Of a DNA stretch of 64,000 nucleotides, positions 1 to 12,145 are shown piece by piece. The position numbers and the translations under genes were made by a program. This stretch comes from Lamellibrachia columna (taxonomy: Eukaryota > Annelida > Polychaeta > Sabellida > Siboglinidae): NCBI GenBank assembly GCA_963662155.1, contig OY759264.1, positions 12,107,315 through 12,171,314 of the forward strand, in the 5' to 3' direction. Each line of letters opens with the position of its first letter. Within the stretch, counting starts at the first letter, position 1. The notes under the pieces were generated by a model. The model was not told the origin of the DNA, searched no databases, and was given only the letters and a program-made list of their open reading frames with translations.

Positions 1-1849
1 GTGGCACTTTGTCAAAAGCTTTCTGAAAATCTAAGTAGATAATATCTACTGGCGATCCCACGTCTATCCACTTAGTGATTTCTTCCAAAAAACATAACAT
101 ATTTGTTAAGCATGACCTTGCTTTAAGGAATCCATGTTGAGATGAATTTAATAATTTATGCTTAACGAGGAAGTCCACCATATGGTCTTTAATTAACCTT
201 TCTAATAATTTACAAATCACTGACGTTAAACTCACTGGTCTGTAATTCTCTGACTTATTTCTCGAACCCTTTTTAAATAATGGTATGATGTTTGCTTCTT
301 TCCATTCAAACGGAACAACTCCCTCTTTTAATGACAAGTTGAATACTCTTGCAAGTGGTATACTGATTTGATCTACTGTTTCCATTAGTAATTTTGGAGG
401 AATCCCATCCACTCCCGGTGATTTGTTATCCTTCATTGCCCTTATTTTCTTAGCTACCAATTCTGGAGTTACAACTAACGGTCCTAAATATTCAGATTTA
501 GCCCCCTGAAATTTAGCATCAGCAACTGGTAATGAACTAATATCTTCCTTGGTAAACACTGAACTGAAGTAACCATTTAGGTCTTCCGCCATTAAAAACC
601 CCTGTGATATTATATTTCCAGCACTGTCTTCTAGAGGTCCAACCTTGTCTTGTACGTTTTGTTTACTCCTGACATATGCATAAAAACTCTTGCTGTCATT
701 TTTTATGTTACATGCCAGTTTTTGCTCATAGCTTCTTTTAGATTGTCTGATTTCAGTTGTAGCTGCATTAAGTGCCTCTTTGTATTTTGCATAGTCTTCT
801 TCCTTTCTGGTACGCCTATAAACCCTCCACATAGTTTGTTTTAGCATTATTTTTCTAATAGCCTCTTTTGACAAATGTTTCTTTCTACACCGTTTTCCTT
901 GTTTTCGGAAGGGAACAAATTTATCGATGATACTCTCAATTTCATATTTAAGAATGTTCCAGCATTCAATTGCGGTCTTATTCATCAGCATGTTATTCCA
1001 ATCTAGCTGTGCTAAGTATTTTCTCATATCTTTGTAGTTACCTTTGTGGAAGTTTCTCTTGTACGTTTTCTTATTTTTACTTTCTGATTTTACATTGATG
1101 TCAAAATGTATTTGATTATGGTCACTATTACCCAATGGTTCAAATATTTTTACATTGTCCACTAATTCTTTTTGTGATGACAAAACTATATCTAATACAT
1201 TTTCTCCCCTGGTTGGTTCTAGTACGTGCTGAGTAAGAAAGCTATCCTGGATTAAACATAGAAATTGTTGATCCTCAATCCCTGTGCTCTCTAGAGAATT
1301 CCATTGTATGTGTCCATGGTTAAAATCTCCCATTATGATACATTCCCCTTTACTAACTTCCTTTATAGCGTTTTTTATTTTTGTGTTGTCCTCTTCGTTT
1401 ATGTTTGGACTTCGGTAAACTAATCCAATAGTTAATTTTGAATTTCCTGAAACAATTTTGCACCAAACAGCTTCATCGCAATCTGCTTCCCTTTCTAGTT
1501 TTATTTCATAAGCCTGAATAGATTCTTTAACATATAAAATAACTCCCCCGCCCCTTCTTCCTATTCGATCTTTCCTAAACATTACGTATCCTGTCAGTCC
1601 TAATTCAGCATCTGTAATATCTATGTTGGCCCATGATTCAGTTATACCAATTATGTGAGGGTCAATATCTTCTACCATAATGTTTAATTCGTTTTTCTTA
1701 TTTACTATGCTCCTTGCATTTAAACATACGCATATATAACCTTTTTCAGAGATGTTTTTCGGATGATTTGATATTGGTTTATCTGTGCTAGTGGCCTCTT
1801 GTTCTGCTTGAGACACCTCTAGGTAACCCCCCTGCACTTCTAGTTTAAA
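1..1849 (-). CDS. CR1-like LINE ORF2, endonuclease-RT, partial
   Basis: Read on the minus strand, one frame is open from about 1849 down to base 1 and leaves the window with no stop. It encodes an apurinic-type endonuclease (LNARSIVNK, ITESW, GGGVILYV, YRSP, GDFNHGH, GNSDH) followed by the N-terminal half of a reverse transcriptase (NKSPGVDGIPP, ANIIPLFKKGS, ENYRPVSLTSVICKLLERL, YLDFQKAFDKVP). This order is that of CR1/Jockey-group LINEs, which nick DNA and prime cDNA synthesis on the target. No ATG lies near the beginning of the frame, and an in-frame stop sits just upstream, so ORF2 is probably reached by frameshifting from ORF1. No stop or indel was seen over about 1.8 kb, so the copy may be young. 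RT motif C lies outside the window. Confidence 0.85.
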
Positions 1850-2571
1850 GAATGTTTACTTCCAAAAACATTTGTCATTGTACCCAAGTCGCTATCTACT
1901 GCTGCTGAAAGTTTGTCCGCGAATACTGCCGCCCCCTTTCCACTTAAATGAAGCCCATCCTTCATGTACATATCTGCCCTCCCAACAAAACTTCCCCATA
2001 AATCCACAAATCCAACTTCCTCTTCCCTACACAGCCTCTGGACTAACATGTTAATTGCCATCCCCCGACAATTTCGATATTTGTGACCCCTCCTGCCCAT
2101 TACAGGTAAAATCCCTGACAGTATTACCTGCTCAACCCGCGTCTGTTTTAGTGTTCTGACCAACTGCCTATATTTCCTAACTATGGCAGTTGTACCCTCC
2201 CTCTCTACGTTATTTGTCCCTACGTGTACTAAAACAGATCCACCCTTACCCGAGCCTACGATGTTTTTTACCCTCTCAGTTATCGCCTCTATTTTGGCTC
2301 CAGGCAAGCAGACCACCACATCATCTCCCTTGTTTAAGACTCTGTCGGTCTTCCTAACTATCGAATCCCCCACAAACACCCTCGCTCTCTTCCTCACCCC
2401 CTCTATCACTGCTGCAGAATAACTCTTCCTTTCGATCCCCTCCATCACATTCTGTCCTGACCCCTTCCCTCCTGTCTCCCCCACTTCCCACTCCTTTGCT
2501 CTGTATGTGTGTGTGTACAAATAGGTACACTTGTGTGTACATGTATGTATGATTGTGTGTACAATAACCAT
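1840..2571 (-). CDS. CR1-like LINE ORF1, SGNH esterase domain
   Basis: This 243-residue ORF is an SGNH/GDSL hydrolase of the kind found in ORF1 of many CR1-clade LINEs. Visible blocks are FVGDSIVR (Ser70), HVGTNN (Asn121), VILSGILP and DGLHLSGKG (His208), which together supply the Ser, Gly, Asn and His of the family. The role of such esterases in retrotransposition is not settled. The N-terminal 25 residues are His/Thr/Tyr-rich and come from a TG-rich tract, so the true 5' part of ORF1 may be lost by truncation. The start is an ATG. The last codons form the slippery site leading into ORF2. Confidence 0.8.
   Translation of the reverse strand: MVIVHTIIHTCTHKCTYLYTHTYRAKEWEVGETGGKGSGQNVMEGIERKSYSAAVIEGVRKRARVFVGDSIVRKTDRVLNKGDDVVVCLPGAKIEAITERVKNIVGSGKGGSVLVHVGTNNVEREGTTAIVRKYRQLVRTLKQTRVEQVILSGILPVMGRRGHKYRNCRGMAINMLVQRLCREEEVGFVDLWGSFVGRADMYMKDGLHLSGKGAAVFADKLSAAVDSDLGTMTNVFGSKHSLN
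1843..1849 (-). promoter_or_regulatory. -1 frameshift slippery heptamer TTTAAAC
   Basis: In ORF1 phase the codons read T TTA AAC followed at once by the TAG stop. A one-base backward slip enters the frame CTA GAA GTG that runs into the endonuclease. T TTA AAC is a classical X XXY YYZ slippery site. Function is inferred; a stimulatory RNA structure was not demonstrated. Confidence 0.6.
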
Positions 2572-3290
2572 TATGTTTTCTTTTATTTTGTGTACATGGA
2601 TAGAAAATAAAATTAATGTTCATTATTGCATCTCATTTAAATATAACAGTAGTAACACATAAGAGTACTGAGTATAGGAAGCCCTTACCAAGTTAGAAAC
2701 TGATGCCCTCATAGAAACATGAGGTCTGAGAAAGGCATCGAGTGCTGCATAGAACGGCCAGGTGCTGGTATACACGGCATCTGTCCCTGGCCCGCTCCTC
2801 GAACATGCTTCTATTTTTCTTCTTTCCCTCGTGTAGCAGGTTCTGAGGTTGCGACACTTCTGCTGAATGTCGTCAGCTGTATAAAAAAAAAGTTAAACTA
2901 TCATCTGTGAAGAGGAACGTATTGGCATTGTGTTTTAAATTGATTACATAACACGGCTTCATAGACATATTTGTAACATGACTCGTGTTACAGCAAAAGG
3001 AAAACAAAAAAACCTACTTTGACGCATGTCAAATTTCTCCTCAAATTCAAAGTATAAAAGACAGAAAACAATCAACACCCTTGAATGGATCAAATATAAA
3101 TAGGGTTGCAAAAACTCAATTCAATCAAATGGAAATTAAAGAGACTATAAGGTATGCATTTCTGCAAAAATTATGAAATTAATGGGAAAGTTCAGACATT
3201 TGTTCAGGTTTTTGTTAAAACGGCATAAACCATTAGGACGCAGGATTTGTGCCCACACCACTGGCACCAGTATGTCATATCATGACACGT
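2572..3290. other. No gene seen
   Basis: AT-rich sequence without a convincing coding segment or repeat. The 5' boundary of the LINE to its left cannot be placed. Confidence 0.5.
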
Positions 3291-3344
3291 AGGTGATAGG
3301 GGCCTGCATGTCGACTATCAGAGACATGCAGGCCCCTATCACCT
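3291..3344. repeat. 22-bp perfect hairpin with T-run
   Basis: Left arm 3291-3312 and right arm 3323-3344 are exact reverse complements around a 10-base loop, followed by a run of T. It immediately precedes a LINE 3' remnant and may be part of that element's 3' end, or a small independent palindrome. Confidence 0.8.
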
Positions 3345-3348
3345 TTTT

Positions 3349-3542
3349 TTCCCCGAACAATAAAAGATTGGAATTCATTACCAGACGCAATAGTCAACAT
3401 CACAGAACCACAGCAATTTAAGCAAGCACTCACACACCTAGCCCCAAACAAACATGACTAAATAGCATTCAGACCCAACCCTGACCGTTTGACTCCATAG
3501 GAGTGTTGGCCAGTAACAATACAAGACAAGACAAGACAAGAC
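3349..3542 (+). pseudogene. LINE RT C-terminal remnant with ACAAG tail
   Basis: Plus-strand translation around 3365 gives the tail typical of LINE ORF2 (DWNSLPDAIV, then QFKQALTHLAP). The DNA closely matches the 3' end of the minus-strand LINE at 49690-50000, including the stretch ending GTTGGCCAGTA. The copy ends in an ACAAG tandem tail, a usual LINE 3' mark. It is a severely 5'-truncated copy. Confidence 0.7.
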
Positions 3543-3670
3543 AGTGTCAATGTAGTCTTAAAAGGGGCTATGTCAGATAAATGGATGCGATAGATGTCAT
3601 CTACTCTGACCCTTTGTAACTGGCGATTGGCTATGTATTACTAATTTAATGTGTACACGATCATAAATAT

Positions 3671-3946
3671 TTACGCTTCATAGATATTGACAAACGTTTG
3701 AAAGCCGGGCGATAATACAAGTAGTCTTCGCTTAAGTAATTTCCATCGATACTCACCGCTCAAAACCTTGTTCGTTCTATTTTCCATCTCCGCAGAGATG
3801 GCACGCAGTGCTGTCTGACGATGCTCCTTCTTATGGTAGCACTCGCTACCAATGTTCCACAAACATTCGTGTTCATGGTACAATTCGACGAGGAGAAATA
3901 CCTGGTCATCCGTTAGCCGAACATCTTGCCTCTTGCAGGTAGCCAT
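3671..3946 (-). CDS. MADF/Myb-SANT-like domain protein
   Basis: A 91-residue ORF from a good ATG. It has the helix spacing of a MADF domain: LTDDQVFLLVELYHEHECLW, then YHKKEHRQTALRAISAEM. MADF/Myb-like proteins bind DNA and are the second gene of PIF/Harbinger transposons; they also occur as host regulators. The Harbinger-like terminal sequence just to the right (to about 4212) favours a transposon origin. No transposase is visible nearby, so this is probably an element remnant. Confidence 0.5.
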   Translation of the reverse strand: MATCKRQDVRLTDDQVFLLVELYHEHECLWNIGSECYHKKEHRQTALRAISAEMENRTNKVLSGEYRWKLLKRRLLVLSPGFQTFVNIYEA

Positions 3947-3959
3947 TTTTCCTGACGGA

Positions 3960-4212
3960 TATTTTGAGATACGTCACGTGTGTTGGCCTTTGGCTGTGAT
4001 TGGACATATTGCATGCAACCGAGAGATGCGGTTGCACGGAATAGAGCATTCCCTATTGCAAGAGACAAGTTGCAAGCAGCAGGAGACACCGTCGCATCAG
4101 ACCCAGTTGCATGCGATGTACTGTGTACACGAGGCGATCAGGCTGCGACCAGGTTGCAAGCGACCGTGTCTCCTGTCGCATGCAACCGCGTTGCATAGTG
4201 TAAAGCCGGCTT
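3960..4212. mobile_element. Possible Harbinger-type terminal region
   Basis: GC-richer stretch with repeated GTTGCAAGC, GTTGCATGC and GCGACC words, ending GTGTAAAGCCGGCTT next to TAA. Terminal regions of PIF/Harbinger elements often look like this, but the opposite end was not found, so the assignment is tentative. Confidence 0.35.
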
Positions 4213-4952
4213 AACATGATTGACCAACAACAACAATACTCCGCGGCAACAACATACTGTTCCATTCCTGACAATGGGTGGGACCTTCGTATGTCAGTAT
4301 GCCGTACTAAATACACATCTTTTTTGCAACAGGATCCACGTACACGTATAAACCAGTGGCTTACGTTACGGAAATCACGTTACCAGCGATTGCTCAGAGC
4401 TTGGGCGGCGAAGCGAGAGCTGTCTACGACTACGAGTCGCGGTGAAACCGGTACGACGTGCCGCAGTAAGTAACTACAGTCTTGCGCCGAATGACAGTAC
4501 CTGGTATTAGTGCTGACGTTGACAGCAGCTTTCGACTTGATGCAACCAGTTGGAACGCCATTCTTCGGCAGGTTGCCGCATTAGTTTGTTGTCTTAAACT
4601 CACGCCGTCCTTCCCGGAGCTGCCGTCATCGATATTTGGCCATGACCTTCGGGCTACTGGGCAGAATGTATTTCTGCAGCCCGACCAGCTATATATGGAT
4701 ACAATGCAGCCGCTGGCGCTTAACCACAGTTCAACCGCCGGGTCTAGGAAGCCTTGTAAAAATTAGTTTCGTTCGTACGTATTTACATTATCAGTTTTAT
4801 CTCTTTCATTCAATCTGAAGGGTGAATTAATCAACAGTGTAACATAGCAATTCGGGCGTGGACAAAGGTGATGATAAAGCAAATCACTTGATACTGTTCT
4901 GCATGGTAATTGCCTGTTTTGGTGTACACTAAAAATAATAATTACATATATA

Positions 4953-4991
<39 letters not shown>

Positions 4992-7900
4992 TAGACCAAA
5001 GTAAGCAGTGTATTTGTATATGCAAACAAAAACATTCAACATCAACATAAAATTCATATAATAATTGTCGATATTTTAGTATGTCATTTTTCCTCTTTCA
5101 ATCTAGCTGTGCACTTTGTTGGTAATGATTTAAACCTACCAACTATACCAATATATTCTCCAGTCTTCTTAGATAGTCTTGTTTGTTGCCGGGATCATTG
5201 TGTGCGCTGCTCTAGAAAAGAGTGGTTATTAGTGGCAATATAGCTTCTACATTTAAAACAACAGAAAGTTGTTCACTTTCAGTGATCATAATAGGTTACC
5301 TTTAGATGTGCAGTTAGTATGATAAACTATGATTATTGGAGATAATTGAAAATCTTTCCCATCCGGCCAGTGGTAAATAAAATATATGATTCACAACAAA
5401 ATGAAGACAGAAGATCTCCAGCTTGCAACATTAATTGATATATCAGTTTTCACGCTATCAACTTTTCCTCTCCTTAAATTGCAGTTCTTCACACACACTA
5501 TCTCTTTCTTCCAAATATTTCAATACTTTCTCTTACAGCACTTTAGCACGGGTGCACACACATAAATCTATAAGCCTTGAAGAGAGGGTTGACTCGTACC
5601 CGGAATAAGTATTTCTGTGGGATTTTTGTGCCAGCAAAATGGTAATTTTCAGACAAATTAACTGTGGAGGCGGGATTAAGACATATAGAAAACGTACAGG
5701 TATTATACTGTTACTCAGCATAGTCGCCATACAAATATTGTTGGACTTTCTCTGGTAATCTTTGTTGTTTTACATATTAATATGAAAATTGACCACTATT
5801 CCATGTTCCTTCAATATATAATTTTGGCAGCCCATGTGACAAAATGGTATGGGAAAACATATATTTCCAATACTGTAATATAAATGCATGAATTTTGGTT
5901 TTATTTATGGTTTCAAGTTTGGGAAAGGAGTCATTGTTGGCTCCTATGATGGATAATGCTATTGCAGAATAGGTCTCCTCCAGAATGGTTCTGATGTTGT
6001 TCTTCTCTTTATCCCTCTAGTCCGGGGTGAGGCTGGCACCAAAAAGGATTATTAGTATTAGTATTTTAATATATTAATTTTCTTTATTTAATATATTCAT
6101 TTTCTTTACGATTCCACCTTTTTATTAATTAATTAATTTTAATACATCTACCAGTAAGCATCACAACCGTGGATCTGGCACTATGTAAAAAATATATTAT
6201 TATGCACAGATGTCTGGAATAACCTCCCACAGTCTGTGGTTGGGGTTCCATCGGTACAATCTTTTGAGGGAAAATAGGCAAGTTGTGGCAAAATCATCCA
6301 ACCAAACTAGATTACACTGCCCCACCCCATCCTGGAAATCGTCAGACGCATGCGCTCAATCCGAACTGACGATAAATGCGAGAGCTGGCATAAAAGGCAG
6401 TACAGCCTAAAAGCCAGGAAAACTGTAAGAAAATGATTATTTTATTTCATTACATCAGTAAGAAGCCAGATGAAGAAGAAGTCCACTTTGCCTGTCTTTC
6501 AGAAGAGAAAGTAAAAGCTGTTGATCTCTTCTATCTGGTGTCTACGCCAGGGGGAGTAAAAGATCCCATGCAGGGATATGGAAAAAACCTGTGATGGACT
6601 CACTAACTCTAGAGAAGGACACTCTTAAATAAACCCTCAGTGCAATATCTTAGAAGGACTTTGCTGAGTGATTATCCAGATCCAGAGATGAAGTGGGCAG
6701 GTCAGTTGGTGTGGACGGAGGAAGGACGATAGAGCAGAGGTGGTGACATAGCGAGGCTGCAGGAAAAGGGGTCAGACCACAACTAAGATGGGAAGACAAG
6801 ATGGATGTGAGAAAGGAGAATGAAAAGTGGAGGGAAGAGGTTGTTGATAGGGAGCCATGGAACATGTCAACCAAATTAAGCAGGGCAGCAGTACAAGAAC
6901 TGATCAGCCTCACCCTTTTATAAAGGAAACTACATTGTACGAGGAATAACAACAGTGAGATGATTAAATTATTTCACTAACCCTATCCAGCTTCCCATAT
7001 ATAAACACACGTATATCTTATATGGTTTTAATTGTGGTTATATATTGTGACAACTCTCATGTACAACAATAAGGTATAAACATTGTATATATACAGTATT
7101 ATACATACATATACATGGAACAAAAATAAATAAGTACATTCACAAAACCTTTGCAATGCACAAAACCTTTGCATATTATAGCATAGATATATATGTGATT
7201 TGTTATTGAACTTGACATCTTAAGATACATAGGCAGTAACAATTAAGAAACATATGGCAAATTGAGAAAATAAAACAATTGTGCCATATTGAAAATTCCA
7301 GCAAGGTTTATCTATGTTCAAGTAATATCTAATTTTCATCTAATGAAACTGAATCGTAGTACAATAAAATCATCCTAACACAAATAGGATATTTGCATGT
7401 TATTGGCTTCAATTGATTCCAAATTCCTTCCGTGGGTCAGAATTTGCTAAGTATCCATATTAGAATGAAACATCACTTATGCTAGACAACCCAATAAATG
7501 GACATGTCAATTATGCATACGTGCAAACCTTTACGGTTTACCCTTACAGCTTACGTATTTTCTGAAATTTGACGGTTTTACGACCGTAAAGACAAAACAT
7601 GCCTGGTTCATGTTAATGGAGAGTGATCATTCTATGAATTCACAAAAAGAATAAGTAACAAAGCCTGTCTGCCAAGTACCGTACAAAAGTACCAACACAT
7701 ATTTTAGAAGTACTCCACAAGCACATGACTACAGTATTTACATTTGCTTAGAAAACAGATAATTTTGTTGTGGTGCTGTCTTTTGATCACATATTTACAG
7801 CACACTTAGAAAGACATACTTTGTAGTTATGATGACAAAAATTGTGGGGTAAGAATGATTAGCTAAAACAATCCTTTGCTCATAAGTTTTCACAGCAGAT

Positions 7901-8683
7901 GGTTAGTCAAGATGGCAATCACATAATTCGTGATGGTCAAGACCAGACGGGAATGACGAGTCATCCCTACAGCAGGCCATAAGATGTCAGTTGAATCTCA
8001 GTTCTCATGTGACATTGATGCTTAGGTGCTGAAAATAATCATGAACATGTATACTCAAATGTGCTGACAATAAAACTCATCAGTATAACTACTTTAAATC
8101 ATTTCTGTGACTGAATTAAATATCACTTTGTTGTCACAAGACTACGTTCTTAAAGCACCACTTTGATGCTATTTACATATATCAGCTTAAGCATTTCAAC
8201 ACACAATTTCTTGTCCCGACAATGCATATAGTGTGTGAGTTATTCTTGTGGGTTAACTCCTTTTTACAAATTCTGAAAAAGTAGCTTCTAAAGACCACAA
8301 GCTTTGACTTCATGGTTAGTTCATGTTAAAGTGACAAGTTTATTCCATGCAAACAACTTGATAATAATAACACACAAGGTGAAGTGGTAAAAGATGATAT
8401 TAAAAGATTGATGCAAGACACCACACTAAATTGTTTTCATGGATGGACGGGGATTAGTGACTGTTTTCTTAGAGTCGTACATAAATGTATTTTCCTCAAA
8501 AACATCACTCATTTTTCAATCAAAGCATTGAGCGATTATGAAGACTGAAATGCCACTAGGCAAATATGAAATTGCCAAAGTTGCACCAAGTTTCATGTGG
8601 CGGAGGGAGGGACAGAGGTTAAAAAACCTCAGTTATATGTAGCGTCATACACCAATGTTTTGAGATCATCCCTAAATACTTAC
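4213..8683. other. Intergenic/intronic, no firm gene
   Basis: Contains a TA microsatellite at about 4955-4990, a short motif near 6020 (TCCGGGGTGAGGCTGG) that recurs near 10812, and degenerate, probably LINE-derived sequence at 6400-6960. Downstream exons of the coiled-coil gene ending at 8684 may lie here but were not recognised. Confidence 0.4.
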
Positions 8684-8820
8684 TTCTTTCCCTGGGCATC
8701 AAGAGCAGTCTGTAATGCTTCCACCTTCTTCGACAACCTCTTGATCTCAACCTGCAGCCGAAACTCCTTCTCCCCTTCCGCATACTCGTCTATCTTTTGA
8801 GATACTTTCATCTGCCGAGG
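8684..8820 (-). CDS. Coiled-coil gene, exon A
   Basis: Minus-strand exon bounded by an acceptor (TTCTGCAG) at 8821 and a consensus donor (GTAAGT) at 8683-8678. In the phase-0 frame it encodes a heptad-type helix (ISQKIDEYAEGEKEFRLQV, then IKRLSKKVEALQTALD). The apparent TAA after the last Lys codon is part of the donor, so the exon is internal. Its entry phase does not fit exon B directly, so an exon between them is probably missing from this list. Product not recognised. Confidence 0.6.
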
Positions 8821-8830
8821 CTGCAGAACT

Positions 8831-8914
8831 GGTCGGGAGGCAAATGGAAAGGTTCAGGAGTCAAATGGAAAGGGTCAGGAGTCAAATGGAAAGGTTCAGA
8901 GGTCAAAAGTAAAT
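8831..8914. repeat. 21-bp tandem repeat, about 4 copies
   Basis: Imperfect units around GGTTCAGGAGTCAAATGGAAA. The array begins about 10 bases outside the acceptor of exon A. Confidence 0.8.
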
Positions 8915-9059
8915 TTTGAGGCAACAGTTTTGCTACCACATTTCAAACCAGGTAGCAACTCCGTTTTCCTTGTAGCAAAAAACAGAGCAGCTTTATTTTA
9001 CATACACATTATGTTTCAAGTAGTATTATTTAGCAGAAATCAGATTTTTGCGGACACAA

Positions 9060-9310
9060 CTGTGTAGAATTAAGAAAATATTCTATAGAATTTTATAGAA
9101 TATGCTGTAGAATTTTTTTTAGAATATTCTATAGGATTTTTGCAGACAGCTATAGAATTATATAATTTCAATATTTTTTACATAATATTCTGCTATACTC
9201 TGTAGAATTAAAAAAATTCTATACAAATCTATGGAAAATTTAAGAAGACATAAACTATTTCTATAGAATTTTTAGTATTCTAAATAATTATTATAGTATT
9301 CTATATATTC
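9060..9310. repeat. AT-rich dispersed repeat, copy 1
   Basis: Rich in TTCTATAGAA palindromes. Its reverse complement matches 48580-48845, including the words GCGGACA, ATTCTGCTAT and ACAAATCTAT, and a third partial copy is at 54840-54965. Probably a small non-autonomous element. Confidence 0.6.
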
Positions 9311-9834
9311 TTTTCTTAGGGGTTATATGAATGTCATCTTAAAGTTGACAAATTACTTAAGGATCAGTTAGGATAAAAAATTACAGTAGTTCAACAGGTA
9401 GAACTTTTCATAACTTAGCTGATATGGCAGCAATACAAGCTAATCAACCACAACAATCTTAGCGCATAATAACATTTTTGGCACTGGATTTAGCCTCAAG
9501 CCAACATATTTGCAATACAAATTACTTAGCCATTTTTGCTATTTTTTCGATTCAATCAGACCAAAACTAGTTTGTCTAACAATTTCATAAAAACTAAATA
9601 ACAAATTTGCACGAACAAGCTAGCATGTCACATGTGATACCAGATAGGTTTGATTTTTCATGAAATGAGACTAAAATGAGGTGAGCGATAAATCGAACAG
9701 AGGAGGCAGCTTTAACGATAATATACACTACTTCAGATACAGCTGATTGTAATTTGCACGGAAAAACTGCGACATGATCTGAAAGATTGCAAAGGAGTGC
9801 CTAGAAGAACAGTGGGTGCTGCTGACAAACTTAC

Positions 9835-9935
9835 ATGACTCATTTGATTGCTTGTTGTGCAAATCTCGTATTTCATTCTTCAACTTTTTGTTGATGGTCA
9901 CCACTCGATCCAGTTCCTGCTCAAAGAACTTAATC
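9835..9935 (-). CDS. Coiled-coil gene, exon B
   Basis: Acceptor GGTTGTAG at 9936 and donor GTAAGT at 9834. The peptide (IKFFEQELDRVVTINKKLK, then NEIRDLHNKQSNES) is a continuous coiled coil. Joined to exon C the split codon AG/G gives Arg and the frame stays open, which supports both calls. Confidence 0.65.
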
Positions 9936-10144
9936 CTACAACCAAAGTATTCACAAATATAATCTGCTTCTGTTGTGCAATACCCAACTATTATATTGTT
10001 CATGTTTTCCTGAGGCATGTTTAAGATCTAGATTCATTGCTGGAAGTTGTTGAGAATTATATATTAATAATACTAATATTTCAATCATGATTTAGATAAG
10101 AATTAAATCTCTGGAAATATCATTGATTTATTTTTATTTTATTA

Positions 10145-10680
10145 ATATATAATAAAACTTTATTTTTACACCATCAAATCCGGGGCTACTGCCCTGTTCA
10201 CGGGTGTGTACAGACATCAGTTCACACGATACAAACTTGTATGTAGATAGTGATAATAATAATAATACATGCGCTGTATAAAATGTTAAAAACTATGTAG
10301 AATGTTCGCGTGTGTAAAATTATTTTAAGAAAAAGTATACTGATTACATGACATTTATATATTAAAGATAAATCTTAAATAGGAAATAAAAAGCTAATAT
10401 CGTCAATAGTACAGAACATTAATAGGATTGATAATATGTAATAAGATCATTAAAAATGCAATATCAAAGCGGTAAAACCCATTAAGTGGAAAAAAGAAAT
10501 GTCTTTAGTAGCTTTTTGAATTGCGGGTGGTTGCCGTTTCCACGTATGTTGGCAGGCAGTTTATTCCACAGCGTGGCAGGCAGATGCTCAGTGGCCGAAA
10601 TGTTCTAGGTTGACTCGTGGCACGTCGAGAAGTAGCCCGCCGGCAGAGCGATTAAGCAATTCAAATGGGCACCAACATCA
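10145..10680 (-). pseudogene. LINE 3' end (RT tail and 3' UTR)
   Basis: Minus-strand translation near 10570-10500 gives TLWNKLPANIRG and HPQFKKLLKTF, the usual last residues of a LINE reverse transcriptase. The 3' UTR (10150-10310, with ATCAAATCCGGGGCTACTG and ACATGCGCTGTA) recurs at 56585-56745. The coding part upstream of this tail is missing, so the copy is heavily 5'-truncated. Confidence 0.65.
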
Positions 10681-11134
10681 ATTAATTGGTTTCATCAGTT
10701 GTAAATTTGAGTTGCAAAAAAATTAATAAAAATCATTCGAGTACCCAAATAGATTTGAACAGAACATGTTTGAAAGGGTGTATACATGTTGTTGCTCTGC
10801 CCTATATCCCTGAAGTCCGGGGTGGGGCTGGCATTGATACTGGTCCTCGATTTTTTCTTCTTCCATCACTGATTCCGTTTCACTGCCGTTTCCACCACCC
10901 ATCTCCACTCTCCCATCCCTCCCTATTCACACAGTCCACCCAGCTCAGTCACCTCAGCTCATATAAATTTAAATCTAAATATCAGATTTCATTAAAATAA
11001 AATCAAACAAATAATAAAAAATTATTTGTTTACACAAAACCCATATTTTTTGGTAAATTATGTTTTTTAAATAATGAAATGTGAATGGATCACACTGTGC
11101 TCTGCCACAATGGTCCTCTATATGATGGTCTTAC

Positions 11135-11267
11135 CTGCGGATATGTGGGTCCTGGACCTGGACCAGTTCGTTCTCCAGCATCGTGTTCTTTATCTGTATC
11201 CGAGCGATGGTCTGTTTGAGTTGGTCTACCTCCGCAAGTAACCCCTCCTTCTCTCTATCCCAAGTGG
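11135..11267 (-). CDS. Coiled-coil gene, exon C
   Basis: Acceptor TTTGTTGCAG and donor GTAAGA flank an open 133-nt exon encoding a helical segment (WDREKEGLLAEVDQLKQTI, then IKNTMLENELVQVQDPHIR). It splices in frame to exon B. Product not recognised; repeated charged heptads suggest a structural, ciliary, centrosomal or cytoskeletal protein, but no family could be named. Confidence 0.65.
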
Positions 11268-11300
11268 CTGCAACAAATCCAGCCCATTCGAAACTATCTC

Positions 11301-11545
11301 ATAAAGGGATGATCTCAAAACATTGATGTACAAAAGGGATGATCTCAAAACATTGATATACACAAGGGATGATCTCAAAACACTGATGTACAAAAGGGAT
11401 GATCTCAAAACATTGATGTACACAAGGGATGATCTCAAAACACTGATGTACACAAGGGATGATCTCAAAACACTGTTGTACAAAAGGGTCTAAAGGGATG
11501 ATCTCAAAACATTGATGTACAAAAGGGATGATCTCATGAAAAACA
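11301..11545. repeat. 30-bp minisatellite, about 7-8 copies
   Basis: Units AAGGGATGATCTCAAAACAC plus 10 bases, with one shortened unit near 11490. It starts about 33 bases outside the acceptor of exon C, at the 3' end of the intron. Confidence 0.9.
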
Positions 11546-12063
11546 TGTACAACACATTTATTTCATGGCAGGGGTTAGCAGCTGTTTTTATGTATTTATG
11601 CAGAATAACAAATCCAGTGTAAAGTGTTATTATATGCATTCATTATGCTCTATCCTATAGAGGAGCACAGTTATGATTTCATAATTGAATGTGTGCGATT
11701 ATGACAGAACTATATGTTTACATCATGACGTGGTCATTGCGTACAAAATGTTGGGTGCGATGATGATGGAGCTATTGTTTACTTTTGAAGCATACAAACT
11801 GAATGACAACCGACTGCCACGGTAAAGAACATAGCCCAACTTAGAATTGGTTAAAATCATTAGGCGTGTGAAATATATATAAAAAGGTACATTTTGTGAA
11901 TTACATCCCTGTAATCATCTTCAATGTCTGGCAGAGTAGCACTTGTCCGATTATTTGTGCAACTCTGCCACCGTCTCGGATAACTACTCATGGATGCAAT
12001 TCGTAAATGTACCATTTCATATAAAAATAAGATTTTGTTCTTGTGATATAAAACATTGCTGAC

Positions 12064-12145
12064 CTTGTGACCTTTTGGCTGCCTCGAGTTCATCGTCTGC
12101 CTCGTCACAACACCGCATGAGTCATTGTCGCTCCTTCTCGTAAGT
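12064..12145 (-). pseudogene. Degenerate copy of coiled-coil exon
   Basis: One frame gives CDEADDELEAAKRSQ, close to CHEADEELEAARMQ of exon E, and splice-like borders remain, but that frame holds an in-frame TGA. It looks like a decayed exon duplicate; use of a later acceptor cannot be excluded. Confidence 0.4.
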
